Positions 1-10,570 of a DNA stretch of 64,000 nt are shown one piece after another (the first letter of the stretch is position 1; each line of letters begins with the position of its first letter). The notes under the pieces were generated by a model. The model did no database searches and was not told the origin of the DNA. It worked only from the letters and a program-made list of their open reading frames with translations. Made by a program: the position numbers and the translations under genes. The DNA comes from Motacilla alba alba (Eukaryota; Chordata; Aves; Passeriformes; Motacillidae): NCBI RefSeq assembly GCF_015832195.1, contig NC_052032.1, positions 10,696,589 to 10,760,588 of the forward strand, given 5' to 3'.

Positions 1-510
1 GAGCAAGCTGGCACGGAGCAGGAGCTGAGCATCTCTTTAAACACCAGCAGGTCCTTGTGCCCTCTTGCCAGGAGAGAGTTGGAAATCCTGGGAGAGGCAC
101 ATCCTGGGCAAAGGCTTCCACCTGCCAGCGCCTGCCTCCGCTGCAGCCCTGCTCTGCCTGGGAGCCACAAATCAAGTGGAGGTAAAGGAAGGGGTCAGGC
201 CTTTGGACGAGTTTAAAAACCATCATCATATTCACTCTTAATTACCATTTTTATTTAACATTAACTTTGGAGCTATAGCCTCAGCTAGCAAGTCTAATGT
301 GATTATAAAAATATTTTTCTTTATTAAAAAACTTTTTTGGAAGGACGTATATATATAAATGCTAATTTTAAGTCTTTTTAATAAAGTAAAGGTCAATAAC
401 AGGTAATGGCCTATTTACCATATCTCAAGGAAATTGACTCACAGGAAATCAAATTAACGTTAATCACTTGCAGCAAATGGTCTTTGATAAATATAACTAC
501 TCACTACTTG
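1..510. other. Gene-free; AT-rich island from about 200
   Basis: No gene is visible. Positions 1-199 are ordinary mixed sequence. From about 200 to 510 the sequence turns AT-rich and non-repetitive, with a TAATTA homeodomain core at 239-244 and an AGGTCA nuclear-receptor half-site at 390-395. Islands like this between GC-rich blocks are typical of conserved non-coding elements in amniote gene deserts. Conservation itself cannot be seen from one sequence, so an enhancer role is inference. Confidence 0.35.
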
Positions 511-1856
511 GGTTAGTGCAGCTAGGCAGGAGGAGGAGAGCGCTCACCAGCACCAGCCCCTGCCCAGCTGGTGCCTCTGAGGAGCTGCTGGGCCTCACCT
601 TCCCTTCCCTTTGGCTGCTCAAGCCTTCAGTGTTCTTTTGGGGGCCGAGCAGCCATTTGCATGATTCAGTGAGCTTGTGGTTCAGCTTTTCGCAGCAATT
701 CTTGTACCAGGGTATTTTGTAAAATACCTTTGCTCTCCCACTGTCCCCCGGCTGTGGTGGCACTGCACCCCACGTCTCACCCACCAGTGACTGCTGCTGC
801 TCTGTTCACAGAGCAGACTCGCCTCGGTCAGGTTTGGAATGGAACAGTGCTGCTTCTTCCACAGGTGGTGCATTTAAACAAACAAGTAAAGAGCTAGGCA
901 CGCATTGCAAAGCCTTTGTTATCCGTTAACGGGAGCTGGGGCAGGTGGGGACTGTGGACTGCTGAAGACTTCTGCATGCTGAGGACAAAGCACCCAACGG
1001 TTTGCATTTGCTAATGGATCTCCCCAAGTCCACACGCTCAGTGTTCGCGCTACAGCTCAGTGGAAATGGTATTTTATATTTTAAATGTAAAGTGTGTCAG
1101 CGGAGGCGTAGTAGGCAGCGTAATGAACACTCAGACGTCCCTCATCTTGATCACATCTCTGCTGGCCACAGGCAAGGACCTGTCACACACTGAGGAGGTT
1201 CATAGGAAGGCCATCAACAACCTTTGGGCCGCCCTTGCGTGCCCCACGCCCGCCGGGCATCATTAGCTGCTGCTTTGCAGCATTAAGGCTTTGGGTCCCT
1301 TTGAATTACAAGTGCAATTTGGCTTTTCCTTACGTTGGAGAGCAGCCACGTGGTTCCATGGCAAATAATAAACATCTTATCCTTGAGGCCTGATCGCGCA
1401 TCAGGGAGGTTTACTGCCAGCACCAGTACTAGGATCAAGCTGCTGATGGTATATTGTGTTTCACCCAGTAGCTACACCCTGAAGGAGCCTCGCAGGAGCA
1501 GCGGCTCTCACCAGGGGAGGAGACCCTCAGCCCTCCCACCCTGCCAGCTCAGCAGCACCGTCCTGGTTCCCTGCGCCCATGTTTGAGCTTTGGGCACACC
1601 AGAACCCTGCAGCAGGAGCCCACCAGCCGTGGGAGATGCCAGCCCCGAGACCCTGTGTGGAGCACAGCAGGACCAAAAGGAGGATTTGCAGCCGGTCCCA
1701 GGAACTGCCATCTCCTGTGCTCAGCACTGACCTGACTAAGGCATCCATCCCAGGGACAGGCACGGGGGTGTCTGGAGGAGAGACCCGCACTGCTCCCTGG
1801 GCAGGGCTCGAGAGCCACTTCTGGGAGCAGCCCCAGCTCCGTCTGACCTGCTGTGC
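511..1856. other. Gene-free mixed sequence
   Basis: Unique sequence of moderate GC content with short open frames only. None of the frames has a recognisable domain, and no splice-bounded exon stands out. No repeat family is recognised here. Confidence 0.4.
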
Positions 1857-1904
1857 CACGGGCACCGTGGGCACCGTGGGCACCGTGGGGACCGTGGGCA
1901 CCAT
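1857..1904. repeat. 9-bp tandem repeat (ggcaccgtg), about 5 copies
   Basis: Nearly perfect direct repeats of ggcaccgtg, ending in a variant caccatgg. The 9-bp period keeps reading frame, so overlapping frames encode runs such as Gly-Thr-Val on one strand and Pro-Thr-Val on the other. This low-complexity translation explains the open frames across the array. Confidence 0.9.
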
Positions 1905-2280
1905 GGCACGGCCGCTGCTCCGGGGCGTCCTGCGGGAGGAGCCTTGAGAAGCCCGGCGGCTGGGGAGACACGATGCCTCTGGTTTGTGCCCTGCCGGCCG
2001 AGCTGTGGGAGCAGCCCCAGAGCCCCCGAGAGCAGCAAGCCTTCCTCTGCTGACCGTGGAGCAGGTGGCAAGCGCCCTGTGTGACGGGCTTGGAGGCAAC
2101 GAGGGATCCTGAGCCCAGGAAGGGAAGAGCTGGGAGACCTTGGGGCACGGCAGGACCCGTGCCCCACGGGGCTGGGGCAGTGGGGCAGCTCTGCTGCCTT
2201 GGCACCGCGTGTGTGAGGCTGGGTGGCACCGTGTGATCCTGCAGCGGTGTCCTGGCCGCACGCGAGCCGGGGCGCAGTGC
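1905..2280. other. Gene-free GC-rich unique sequence
   Basis: GC-rich, non-repetitive sequence next to the 9-bp array. Long minus-strand frames cross it (up to 244 codons), but they are proline-, serine- and arginine-rich with no domain, as expected of stop-poor GC-rich DNA. Confidence 0.4.
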
Positions 2281-2690
2281 CACTGCCAGTATCTGTGCCG
2301 TGTATTTCCAATGTGATAAAAGTAACTGCGAGTAACTGAAGATGTTTCCAGTTTGTGTTAATAAAATACATCTTTTTTAAAGAACGGAATTCTTCAAAGA
2401 TTGGCAAATTTTATTTTATTTCATTAGCTTTAATGTCACTGCCATATGGACTGTGAAGAAAAGTGAACCATTAGATCAGAGGGACTGAGTTATCAGTGTG
2501 ACACAGAAAGCTCTGATACAATTGTTAAGGATAAGCCCTGGAGTGATTTATTGCCTGCATTGTATTAGTCACAGAGGAGTTATGATATGCTCCCCATTCC
2601 TGTATCATATTAGGATTTTATTAGTCTAATATGACATGGTAATATAATATATGATTAGAATTCCCATCCAGTGATCCTTTCCTTGGTTGC
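2281..2690. promoter_or_regulatory. AT-rich island with a 9-bp inverted repeat; candidate conserved element
   Basis: AT-rich, non-repetitive and without coding potential. It contains a CATATG E-box and a perfect inverted repeat: TCATATTAG at 2605-2613 and CTAATATGA at 2626-2634, separated by 12 nt. Composition and homeodomain-like cores fit a distal regulatory element, but conservation cannot be tested here. Confidence 0.35.
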
Positions 2691-3011
2691 AGGGGCTGGA
2701 GAAGGTTTTGTGTGCACCAGATGCTGGGCCATCATGCCCATGGAGGATGGGGCATAGCTGAACCAGTCTCCGGGCCTTCCCAGGTGGGACATGGGGCCTC
2801 TCACCTTCTGTGGGCACCCCGGGCCACCTGTCTGCCACTGACTTCGATTCCCCTGAGTACAAAGCGGCTGCCTCCTTCCTGCAGCTGGGACAGTGGAAGG
2901 ATGGAGCTGGCCTTACCACCCTTGCTGAGCCGAGCCACAGCTCTGGGCTGCGTCCCAGCAGTACCTGGGAAGCCGTCCCTGCCACGTGGAGCAGCGGCAC
3001 GGCTGTGCCAG
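2691..3011. other. Gene-free flank of the 49-bp array
   Basis: Unique sequence grading from AT-rich to GC-rich. No gene, repeat family or regulatory pattern was recognised. Confidence 0.4.
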
Positions 3012-3403
3012 GCGGTGCCAGGCTCCTGCAGCGCCAGCGGAGCCCCGGGCTCGGCTCCGAGCGGTGCCAGGCTCCTGCAGCGCCAGCGGAGCCCCGGGCT
3101 CGGCTCCGAGCGGTGCCAGGCTCCTGCAGCGCCAGCGGAGCCCCGGGCTCGGCTCCGAGCGGTGCCAGGCTCCTGCAGCGCCAGCGGAGCCCCGGGCTCG
3201 GCTCCGAGCGGTGCCAGGCTCCTGCAGCTCCAGCGGAGCCCCGGGCTCGGCACGGAGCGGTGCCAGGCTCCTGCAGCGGCAGCGGAGCCCCGGGCTCGGC
3301 TCCGAGCGGTGCCAGGCTCCTGCAGCGCCAGCGGAGCCCCGGGCTCGGCTCCGAGCGGTGCCAGGCTCCTGCAGCGGCAGCGGAGCCCCGGGCTCGGCAC
3401 GGA
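3012..3403. repeat. 49-bp minisatellite, 8 copies
   Basis: Eight units start at 3012, 3061, 3110, 3159, 3208, 3257, 3306 and 3355 with no length change. Each begins gcggtgccaggctcctgcag and carries a palindromic GCCCCGGGC core. Units differ by a few substitutions (cgccag, ctccag or cggcag; ggctccgag or ggcacggag). Because 49 is not a multiple of 3 and the unit has no stop codon in most frames, frames of 240-340 codons stay open on both strands. These are artefacts. GCCCCGGGC fits the TFAP2 consensus GCCNNNGGC. Confidence 0.97.
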
Positions 3404-4154
3404 GCGGCTCGAAGCACGGGCTCTGGACCGAGGAGAGCCCGGCCGGGGCTGCCCCGCGGCTCCGCTCAGCCCCGGCCCCAGGCACGGGTGGCTGTGCCTC
3501 ATCGCCGTGCCCGCTGCTCCCACACCTCTCCGCTCCTTTCCCCGCCCTCTGGAAACCTACCCGACAAATCCTGAAGACAAACTTTTCTTCAAAGTTCCCC
3601 GGCGCCCCCATGGCGGTGTCTCCGCGCCTCTCCGCCTGGAGCGGCTCGCAGCACACGCTGTTTGTAGCCCCGTTTTGCCTCCAGCAGCAGCAGCAGGAGC
3701 AAGTTCAAGCGTGTCAGAGCGCTGCTAGGTGCTAAATCCCAAAATCTATATCAAAGCCTATTTGATCATCTTCCTGTCATTGATATAATAAAAAGGATTA
3801 ATTTATTGGGGACTGCCAAAACCCTCATGTGGCGACGAATTTAAGGATGGTGTTTACACAGGCTAATTAAACCCAGTTACTTTCGTTCCTCTCCGGTGCT
3901 AACGCGGGCGCCGAGGGGTGCCTAGAGCCCCTGGGTGAGCCCTGTTCCTGGGCTGGGTGGGGACCCAGGGCTGTCCCCGATGGGCACATCTCCGGGCCAG
4001 GGGCCCCCGGGGGGAAGGGACCCTCCTGGTCCCCCAGTCCCCACACGCTCAGCTCGCTGGGGATGGCGCTCGGAGCGGGGCAATGTGGCACACGGCCACC
4101 CCTGGCTGCGGGGAGCCCGCGGGAGGCTTTGGGAGCACCGCCCGTGGCGGGAGA
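3404..4154. other. Gene-free GC-rich flank with a small AT-rich patch
   Basis: GC-rich sequence with a short (cag)n run near 3680-3700, an AT-rich patch at about 3730-3890, then GC-rich sequence to 4150. The frames present are extensions of the repeat-driven frames from the neighbouring array. No gene is supported. Confidence 0.4.
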
Positions 4155-4720
4155 TCACCTATTAACGCCTGCTATTCCTATAATAAAAGGTTGCATTTTT
4201 TTGTGGTAAAATTCAGCATAAAGAGCACGCGTCATTAAGTATGGAAATCCAGAATTTTATTAGCAATCTGCTAGATCTGAACTGACGCCAATTAAACAAA
4301 AAAGATATCATTTATAAAAAGGCAGAGTTCAAGTTGTATTAAATATGAAATGCAATTTTCTGCTGGTTGTGATTTATTACCATTGGTACATTGTTCAAAG
4401 AAGCATGTTATATTTCAATAGAGAAATATTGTTTATTCATTAATATTTTAAAACTTGCTTATTGCTGTGTATGACTCTCCTGCAGAATGAAACTTATGAT
4501 TTAAAACATGAATTAATAAACACATTTGAAAGTGTTAGACAATATCATAACTGCTCATTTTTCATTTTACTGAGAGCATATTAAACTTTTATAATTCTGT
4601 ACTGTTATTTTCCAAATAAAGGTATGGGCTCTAAATTGCTAATTTCAGGTACAGAAGAGAGAAAGCAATAACAGATGTTGGGAATCAGTCACTATGTCCT
4701 GCTAATACGGCTCAATACTT
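4155..4720. promoter_or_regulatory. AT-rich island; candidate conserved element
   Basis: About 560 bp of strongly AT-rich, non-repetitive sequence with CAATTAAAC and several ATTAA and TTTATA cores. There is no open frame and no transposon signature. It resembles conserved non-coding elements in composition only. Confidence 0.35.
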
Positions 4721-5460
4721 TTGTTCTCACATTATTCACAAATCTCCTGTTCAGCACCACGGCCCCCTCAGAGAGTCTGGGGTGCCCCGAGTGCCTCTGC
4801 CGGAGGGACAGGAGGGCTCCAGGGACACCAGCCTGGAGAGAACGGTGCAGGGTCCAGGCGTGCAGGGCCAGGGGAGGATGGTGAGGGTTCCAGGTTCGCT
4901 GGAGCCGCAGGGCTGCGCCGTGCTCTGAACGCCAGGAAACGTTTGATAGAGGCTGACATCCTAAATGAGGCCGAAAATATTTTATACAAAATGTGATAAA
5001 GCAGTAATGATCCCAGAGGCCTCGGGTTATCTTGGTGATTACCTGCACCCACCACTTGAATCAGCAGCATTAAGGGGTCCAGACCCGATACGCAGATCCC
5101 TCGGAACTCATTAGTCCTGAGTACTTTATACAGACTCACCTCTCAGCTCCCTGATTCAAACTAACCTTTTTTGTATCTTAAAATCTCTGCTGCCACAGCC
5201 TTGCTGTATTACCATAACAATAACCAGTATTTCAATTTTAAGAACTCATTTTTCCTCAAATAGAAAGTGCCAATCAATTTAAGGAGCAGGAGAGGCACGC
5301 TGGAGCACAGGCAGGGCACGTGCGCCGGGGCCTCGCCCTGCTGCTCCAGCCCGTTCTGGGTGGGAAGACTCTTCCTGCACTGCACTTTTCCTCCTCAGCC
5401 TCTGCTCCTGGCACACGCTGGACTGAGGGGACTCACCGCAGGACCTTGACTCTTTGGGGT
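4721..5460. other. Gene-free mixed sequence with an RE1-like half-site
   Basis: Non-coding by inspection. At 4750-4762 the sequence TTCAGCACCACGG matches the left half and spacer of the REST/RE1 element, but the following eight bases match only in part. AT-rich sequence resumes at about 4960-5280. Confidence 0.35.
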
Positions 5461-5508
5461 GAAGGAATGGAAGGGGATGGGGAGGAAGGAATGGAAGGGG
5501 ATGGGGAG
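5461..5508. repeat. 24-bp tandem duplication
   Basis: Two perfect copies of a purine-rich unit beginning gaaggaatggaagggg, at 5461-5484 and 5485-5508. Confidence 0.9.
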
Positions 5509-6865
5509 CCGACCTTTGGAACGCTTCCCCAGCCTGGCGGGGGGCTTGGCTGCCCCCTCTGGCTCCATTAAGGGTGGGGGGTTGTGGGGAGGGCTCCAGG
5601 GCACTCAGAGCAGGGGGCTGGGGGCCCAGGCAGCGCTGGTGTCTGTGCCTTGTCTGATGGATGGTGGGGCTCGTGCCAGGCTGGCCCTCACACCTGACAG
5701 TTAATGGGAATTAACTATTCACCTCTTCATTGGGCCAAGGAAATCCGCAGAACTTATTACTCCAAGCCACTCAATTAATTAAAGTTCAGTGCTTAATCAA
5801 GTTCCAGTGGTCATAAACAGGGCACAGGGATTTCTCTCTCCTGAGCACCATGCTCAGAGCTCACACGAAGCAGTGCACAGCGTCTGGCACTCCCTGTGGG
5901 ATTCCTCATCAAATTAGCCCCCACTTGTCCCCAGTGGTCCCAGGGCAGCCACCCGGGAGCTGGTTCCTCTCGGTGGGCTCTGGGGTGGGCTCCAGGCTGG
6001 GGCCTTGTCCTGCCACCCCTAGGGCAGCGTTGGGAGGGGTGGAGGTGCTATGGGCACTGTGGGGTGCAGGGGCTGGGCAGTGTCTGTGCCACCCCCGAGA
6101 GCCCCCAGCCGGCCCAGGGCCTCCCTGGAGGGGTCACAGAGTAGGCTTCACTTGGAAACCCATCTTCCCCCCAACTTGGCTGGACAAAGAGCCACAAGAA
6201 AACCTGCTCTGGGCACGGAGGGAATATCTGTGGGACAGGAAGGCTGGGCACCACGGCAGCTGAGCCGGTGGGCCCCGGGAAGGGACGCAGCGTGGAACTG
6301 CAGGCGCCCAGCAGAACAATGCCTTTCCAATGGGCCTGCCCATGTGCTTCAGAGACTCTCCAGCCCATCCATAACTGGGAAGGAGATGCTGTCCAGCCAC
6401 ATGGGCAGCAGATTCAATTAGGTTTCTCTCTCCCAGAACGTGGCACGAGAAGCAATCTCTCTTTTTTGAAGAATGTAATAACAGAGTGCAATGGAAATGC
6501 GTTGAAGAGACTCCAAGAACAGGATCCCTGCCTTAAATCTTGAAAGCAGTCAAGAAAAATATGTTGTTTACCTGAATTTGTTTTTCATAAGGTCTCCCAG
6601 AGGATTAATAAACTAACCTTTCGTCTGTGAACACCTGGTCCTACACGCCATCAATAACTGCTGCACCCTCCGCATCGATGCGCGCTCAGTGGCAGAGGCA
6701 GGAGCCTCCACAGGAGTCACCAAAACGCCCGTGACAGAGAGGACGCCAGGGCTCTGCCTGTCCCCAGGGCCCTCTGGCTCCACACACACGGAGCTGGGCC
6801 GGGCCCATGTCCAGATGTGGCCCTGAATGCAGGGCTGGGCTGCCCGGCGGGGCAGGGCTCTCCCG
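5509..6865. other. Gene-free; AT-rich patches at 5700-5830 and 6400-6660
   Basis: Mixed unique sequence. The patch at about 5700-5830 contains CAATTAATTAAAG and looks like a short conserved-type island. The intervening GC-rich part has frames of up to about 137 codons with no recognisable domain. Confidence 0.35.
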
Positions 6866-6942
6866 CAGGACCCTGCCGCGGTGGGGGAGCCCTGGCAGGA
6901 CCCTGCCGCGGTGGGGGAGCCCTGGCAGGACCCTGCCTCTGG
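6866..6942. repeat. 30-bp tandem repeat, about 2.5 copies
   Basis: Units starting caggaccctg lie at 6866, 6896 and 6926 (the last partial). Each full unit holds ccgcggtgggggagccctgg. The overlapping frames on both strands follow from the repeat. Confidence 0.92.
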
Positions 6943-7278
6943 GGGGACAGCGGTGGGAAGGAGCCAGCCCTGCCAGCAGCATCCTTCCCCGAGGCCTGCG
7001 GGCTCGAGCCTGGCATCCCTTAATTGATTGATCGGCTCGGGCTGTCAGTGCTTACAGAGATAATTCAATTTATAAAATCCTATTAAGTAGTGAAAGATTT
7101 TTTTGATTGTTGAATTGTTTCCTATGTTATGCAAGTCATTTTGGTTCCTCTCACTTGGAAATCCCCTTCCCCTTTGCAAGAGCTGGTGCCTCTGGCTGGT
7201 GCTCAGATGCTCTGAAGGTGGCTGAGGACGGGGCAGAGGCAGCTGGGGCAAAGGAGGTGCCCCAAGCTCATGGCCTGA
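6943..7278. other. Gene-free spacer with an AT-rich patch
   Basis: GC-rich to about 7020, then AT-rich (7020-7140) with attgattgatc and ttcaattt, then mixed sequence. Nothing else is recognised. Confidence 0.4.
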
Positions 7279-7800
7279 CAGTGTCCCCTGACATCCCAGT
7301 GTCCCGTGGCGTCCCTGTGTCCCATAACATCTCAGTGTCCTGTGGTGTCCCTGTGTCCCATTGCATCCCATTGTCCCGTGGCGTCCCTGTGTCCCATAAC
7401 AACCCAGTGTCCCGCAGTGTCCCAGCATCCCGTGGTGTCCCAGTGTCCCAGTGTCCCCGTGTCCCATTGCACCCCAGTGTCCCGCGGTGTCCCAGTGTCC
7501 CATAGCATCCCTGTGTCCCATTGCACCCCAGTGTCCCGCAGTGTCCCAGTGTCCCATGGTGTCCCCGTGTCCCATTGCACCCCAGTGTCCCGCGGTGTCC
7601 CAGTGTCCCATAGCATCCCTGTGTCCCATTGCACCCCAGTGTCCCGCGGTGTCCCAGTGTCCCATAGCATCCCTGTGTCCCATTGCACCCCAGTGTCCCG
7701 CAGTGTCCCAGTGTCCCGTGGTGTCCCTGTGTCCCATTGCACCCCAGTGTCCCGCGGTGTCCCAGTGTCCCGTGGTGTCCCTGTGTCCCGCAGTGCCCTG
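7279..7800. repeat. Compound minisatellite with 54-bp higher-order unit
   Basis: The array is built of roughly 13-14 bp subunits of the type gtgtcccgtggtgtccc. From 7464 it has a regular higher-order period: ccattgcacc recurs at 7464, 7518, 7572, 7626, 7680 and 7734, exactly 54 bp apart. Flanking copies at 7279-7463 are less regular. As 54 is divisible by 3, each frame translates to a constant peptide (Cys-Pro-rich on plus, His/Gly/Thr-rich on minus). The frames of 237-343 codons here are not genes. Confidence 0.97.
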
Positions 7801-8090
7801 GTATGTGGGCTCATCCCTGTAACTCTCCTGCAGCTCTCGTCCTGGGCACAGGCAGGGGTCTGGCAGCCCAGCCCATCCCTCTGTCCCCGTATTCCCATGC
7901 CAGAGCAGCACCAGGACCCCGTGGCTGCTTTGGGGGTACCCTGTGCTCCCCACCCTGGTGACCCCAGATGCGGAGCCGGGCGCGGGCAGGGGGATCTGGG
8001 GCTGCCACGTGGCAGCTGAAGTTTGGTTCCTGTTTTCAGCTCTTTGTTTCCATCCCCCACCCCCACCCTGATGCACACTCCCCTCTCCGG
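7801..8090. other. Gene-free GC-rich flank
   Basis: Unique GC-rich sequence. Frames entering from the minisatellite continue here, but nothing suggests a protein. Confidence 0.4.
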
Positions 8091-8660
8091 TTTGTTTCCA
8101 TAGAAATCCTCAGCTGTAAATCCTTAAGTAACTTTTTTTTTATTTATAGTGTGCTATTAATGTCCTTTCAAGCCGAGGACTCCAGGAAATGAAATAATAG
8201 AAAAGGCACCACTTTGAAATGCATCCAGGCATTTATTGTTAGTAAGTGAAAAAGTAACATGAGCATTTAAAGAAAATATTGGCAGATAAATTGGGTTTTA
8301 AAGAAAATATAATTGGATATAATTTCTGCTTCATTCAGTTAAATATTTATTGTTTTATTGACTTATTTTCTTTTATTTATAATAAGAACCTTAAACTGAA
8401 ATTTAATTTTCTTGATATAAATATACGTTTTCATAGAAAATTTGGCATTTAAAAATGTTATCTCAGACATTAATGGCTTTGATAAAAGCATGTGGTTTGT
8501 GCAAGGGTTTGGTTTAGATATTTCCAACCTCAGTAAATATGAAGTAGTCTCTATAATCATCATTATCATAACAATTACTATTATTCTAATTAATGGGTAA
8601 GCCTAATGGCAATGCATCCACATGGAAAATCGGTGCTTGCTGCATATTTGAATTCTTCCC
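8091..8660. promoter_or_regulatory. AT-rich island; candidate conserved element
   Basis: About 570 bp, strongly AT-rich. It includes a 14-bp direct repeat, TTTAAAGAAAATAT, at 8266-8279 and 8297-8310 (31 bp apart), and a TAATTAAT core at 8587-8594. No transposon or coding signal is seen. Enhancer function is inferred from composition only. Confidence 0.35.
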
Positions 8661-8800
8661 ACAGTTTTTGCTGAGATCTGCAGAATTTGAGCTCCTCAGA
8701 GGAGCCCTGCCCTGGGCAGGGGCAGCTGAGTTCCCGCCCCGATGGGGTGAGGACGGAGCCTTCTCCCTGCCGGGGTGGAACAGAGGGCTCGTGTTCGCAG

Positions 8801-8842
8801 CAGACAGACAGACGGACGGACAGACAGGCGGACAGACAGAGG
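8801..8842. repeat. Tetranucleotide microsatellite (gaca/ggac)n
   Basis: Interrupted run of gaca, with ggac and ggcg variants, over about 42 bp. This is a simple sequence repeat. Confidence 0.9.
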
Positions 8843-9639
8843 GAATGGGCAGTGCCGTCGGGGGCAGACACTTTCCACTGATCTTCGTGGAGAGGGTCCA
8901 CAAAGGACCACCGGGACACGTCACCGGGAGAGCCGCCGCTGCCAGCGGGACTCGTTCCCGGGGTGTCACCTGCCCCCGGCCCGAGGTGGCTGCCCGGGCG
9001 CTCCCAGGTTCCAGGGCAGGTGAGCTCAGACAGGCCGAGGGCAGCAGTGCCCCGCCGGGGTGGCAGTGCCTGAGCCACATGCCCGGCACGCAGCAGAGCT
9101 GTTTCCATGGCAGCGGGTTTGCCAGAACACTCCTCCATCCCACTGATGGGCTCCCCTGGGGCGGGAGCACCGGAGCCACCGGAGCTGCCGCCCTGCCACC
9201 GCCTGCTCCCAGGATGGCCTCTCCAGTGGCAGGAGGATGTGCTGGTTCTCTGGGTGTTTTGGACCCTCCTGTCCCCGTGGGACACAGCTGTGCGGGCTGT
9301 GCTTGTCCTGGGGATCCCAAAAGTGGAAGGGAGAGCTGGAGCCCCTTCCCCTGCCCTCCTGACCCCTCCCAGGGGACAGCCAGGCCCTGTGCCAGTGGGG
9401 GTGACCTTCCCCAGGCTCCCCAGAGGAGCGCTTGGTCTCAAGGACGGAGAACAGCCCAGCTCGTAACAGGGATGCAGCTAAACCACCTGCAGATGGAAAT
9501 GGCGTTTGGATTCAAACCAGTGCTACAGAGGTGAAAGGCTCTGGGCTTCATTACCAGCCCCTGGAGTCACCCTGTCCCCCTGAAATATGTCATGCACACT
9601 TCGAACCTTTCCGTTTTTATGGGCAGGTTTAACTGCGGC
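8843..9639. other. Gene-free GC-rich unique sequence
   Basis: GC-rich block. Overlapping frames of 244-313 codons exist on both strands, but the peptides are low-complexity, mutually antisense and unlike any family I know. I do not call a gene. Confidence 0.4.
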
Positions 9640-10000
9640 ACAGAGCGGCTTATATCAACAGTGAAAAAATGTCCGGCAAGGAGAGGCCTGAAATGGTAAA
9701 TATTTAACAGGTCCTTTCTGTCCTCTCCTTCTATGTATTAAAATAATTAGTTTAACAAAGAGGACTCTGTTCCCCTGTGTCTGAGCACGACGTGTCTGGT
9801 GCAGCAGTGCAGCTGTAATTCAGTCTCGGTTCTGCTGGCATTTACACTCGCTGCTCCGCGCCGCTCTCCGGTTCACGGTGTCAGCAGAACATCTTGATTG
9901 AATTACAGCTCTGGATTCGCTTAGGAGCCAGGGATTATTCCAGATGTAGTTGAGTTGTAGGTATCTGTCTGTGCTTATTTGGGGAGATAGACACTCAGGA
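9640..10000. promoter_or_regulatory. AT-rich island containing a long imperfect hairpin
   Basis: Unique AT-moderate sequence around the inverted repeat at 9811-9910. There is no coding potential. The palindromic TGTAATTCA/TGAATTACA ends give paired homeodomain-type cores. A regulatory DNA element or a structured RNA are both possible. Confidence 0.4.
9811..9910. ncRNA. ~100-nt imperfect inverted repeat; possible hairpin RNA
   Basis: The left arm is 9811-9840 and the right arm 9879-9910, with a 38-nt loop at 9841-9878. AGCTGTAATTCA (9811-9822) pairs perfectly with TGAATTACAGCT (9899-9910). After a small internal loop, GTTCTGCTG (9829-9837) pairs with CAGCAGAAC (9882-9890). Counting two G-U wobbles (9823 and 9838), about 28 pairs form in RNA. 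The size fits a microRNA precursor, though the terminal loop is large. I do not recognise a known microRNA. A palindromic protein-binding site is an equally good reading. Confidence 0.35.
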
Positions 10001-10324
10001 AAATCAGGAGGCCAGATGTGGGCCAGCACTCCCGGCCCTGGAGCCCTGGCACGGATGGAGCCCTGGCACGGCTGCCTTCCTGCAGCAGCCCGGGCTCCTG
10101 CCCGCTGCCCTCACGGTGCCCAGCGCCCACAGCCTGGGGCACAGGGGTCCCCTCTGCGCCTCCTCGTTCTGAGGAGGGGAGGAAGTCCCATCCTGCAGCA
10201 CCACTGGCACGTGTTGCCAGAGATGGACGCTGAGGAAGAGACGCATCAGTTCAGCTCATCCTGAGTTGCACAGAAACGCCAAGCAGACTCTGGAAAACAG
10301 GATGGGAGGGCTGAGGCGTCAGGG
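10001..10324. other. Gene-free GC-rich sequence
   Basis: Contains a short direct repeat of ggagccctggcacgg at about 10038-10070. Nothing else is recognised. Confidence 0.4.
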
Positions 10325-10570
10325 GGCCCCGGGGTGTGCCACGGAGGGGAGGCAGGGCTGGCCCCGGGGGACAGCGCTGGCGCGGTGCCCGGGGCGCGGC
10401 AGGGGACGGGGCTCCCGGTGCTCCGCGGGTTTCCCTCGTGCCCGGCATTTCCCGTGCCCTGGGACACGGCAGCTCTTTGGAAGTGGCGTCGCCCTGGGCC
10501 TCGCTGCCCGGGAAGGAGGGAGGAGCACGTGCCCAGGGATGTCCCACGGGCGCCGGCGCCGCATCCTGCC
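10325..10570. promoter_or_regulatory. CpG-rich block
   Basis: Dense CpG over about 245 bp, including the palindrome GGCGCCGGCGCC at 10549-10560. It could be a small CpG island, but no TATA box or adjacent exon supports a promoter. Biased gene conversion in GC-rich avian DNA is an alternative explanation. Confidence 0.35.

Noticed and set aside
2626..3735. Overlapping frames of 240-338 codons on both strands
   Set aside because: They arise from the 49-bp array, whose unit is stop-free in nearly all frames. The peptides are cyclic repeats and the frames are mutually antisense.
7279..7800. CRISPR-like regular spacing
   Set aside because: There are no unique spacers between repeats and the setting is eukaryotic. 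It is an ordinary minisatellite.
7045..8078. Frames of 237-343 codons encoding His/Gly/Thr- or Cys/Pro-rich repeats
   Set aside because: Direct translation of the 54-bp minisatellite. No start context, splice sites or domain support a gene.
8586..9534. Frames of 244-313 codons in unique GC-rich sequence
   Set aside because: Long frames occur on both strands of the same segment and the peptides match no family. GC-rich DNA is stop-poor.
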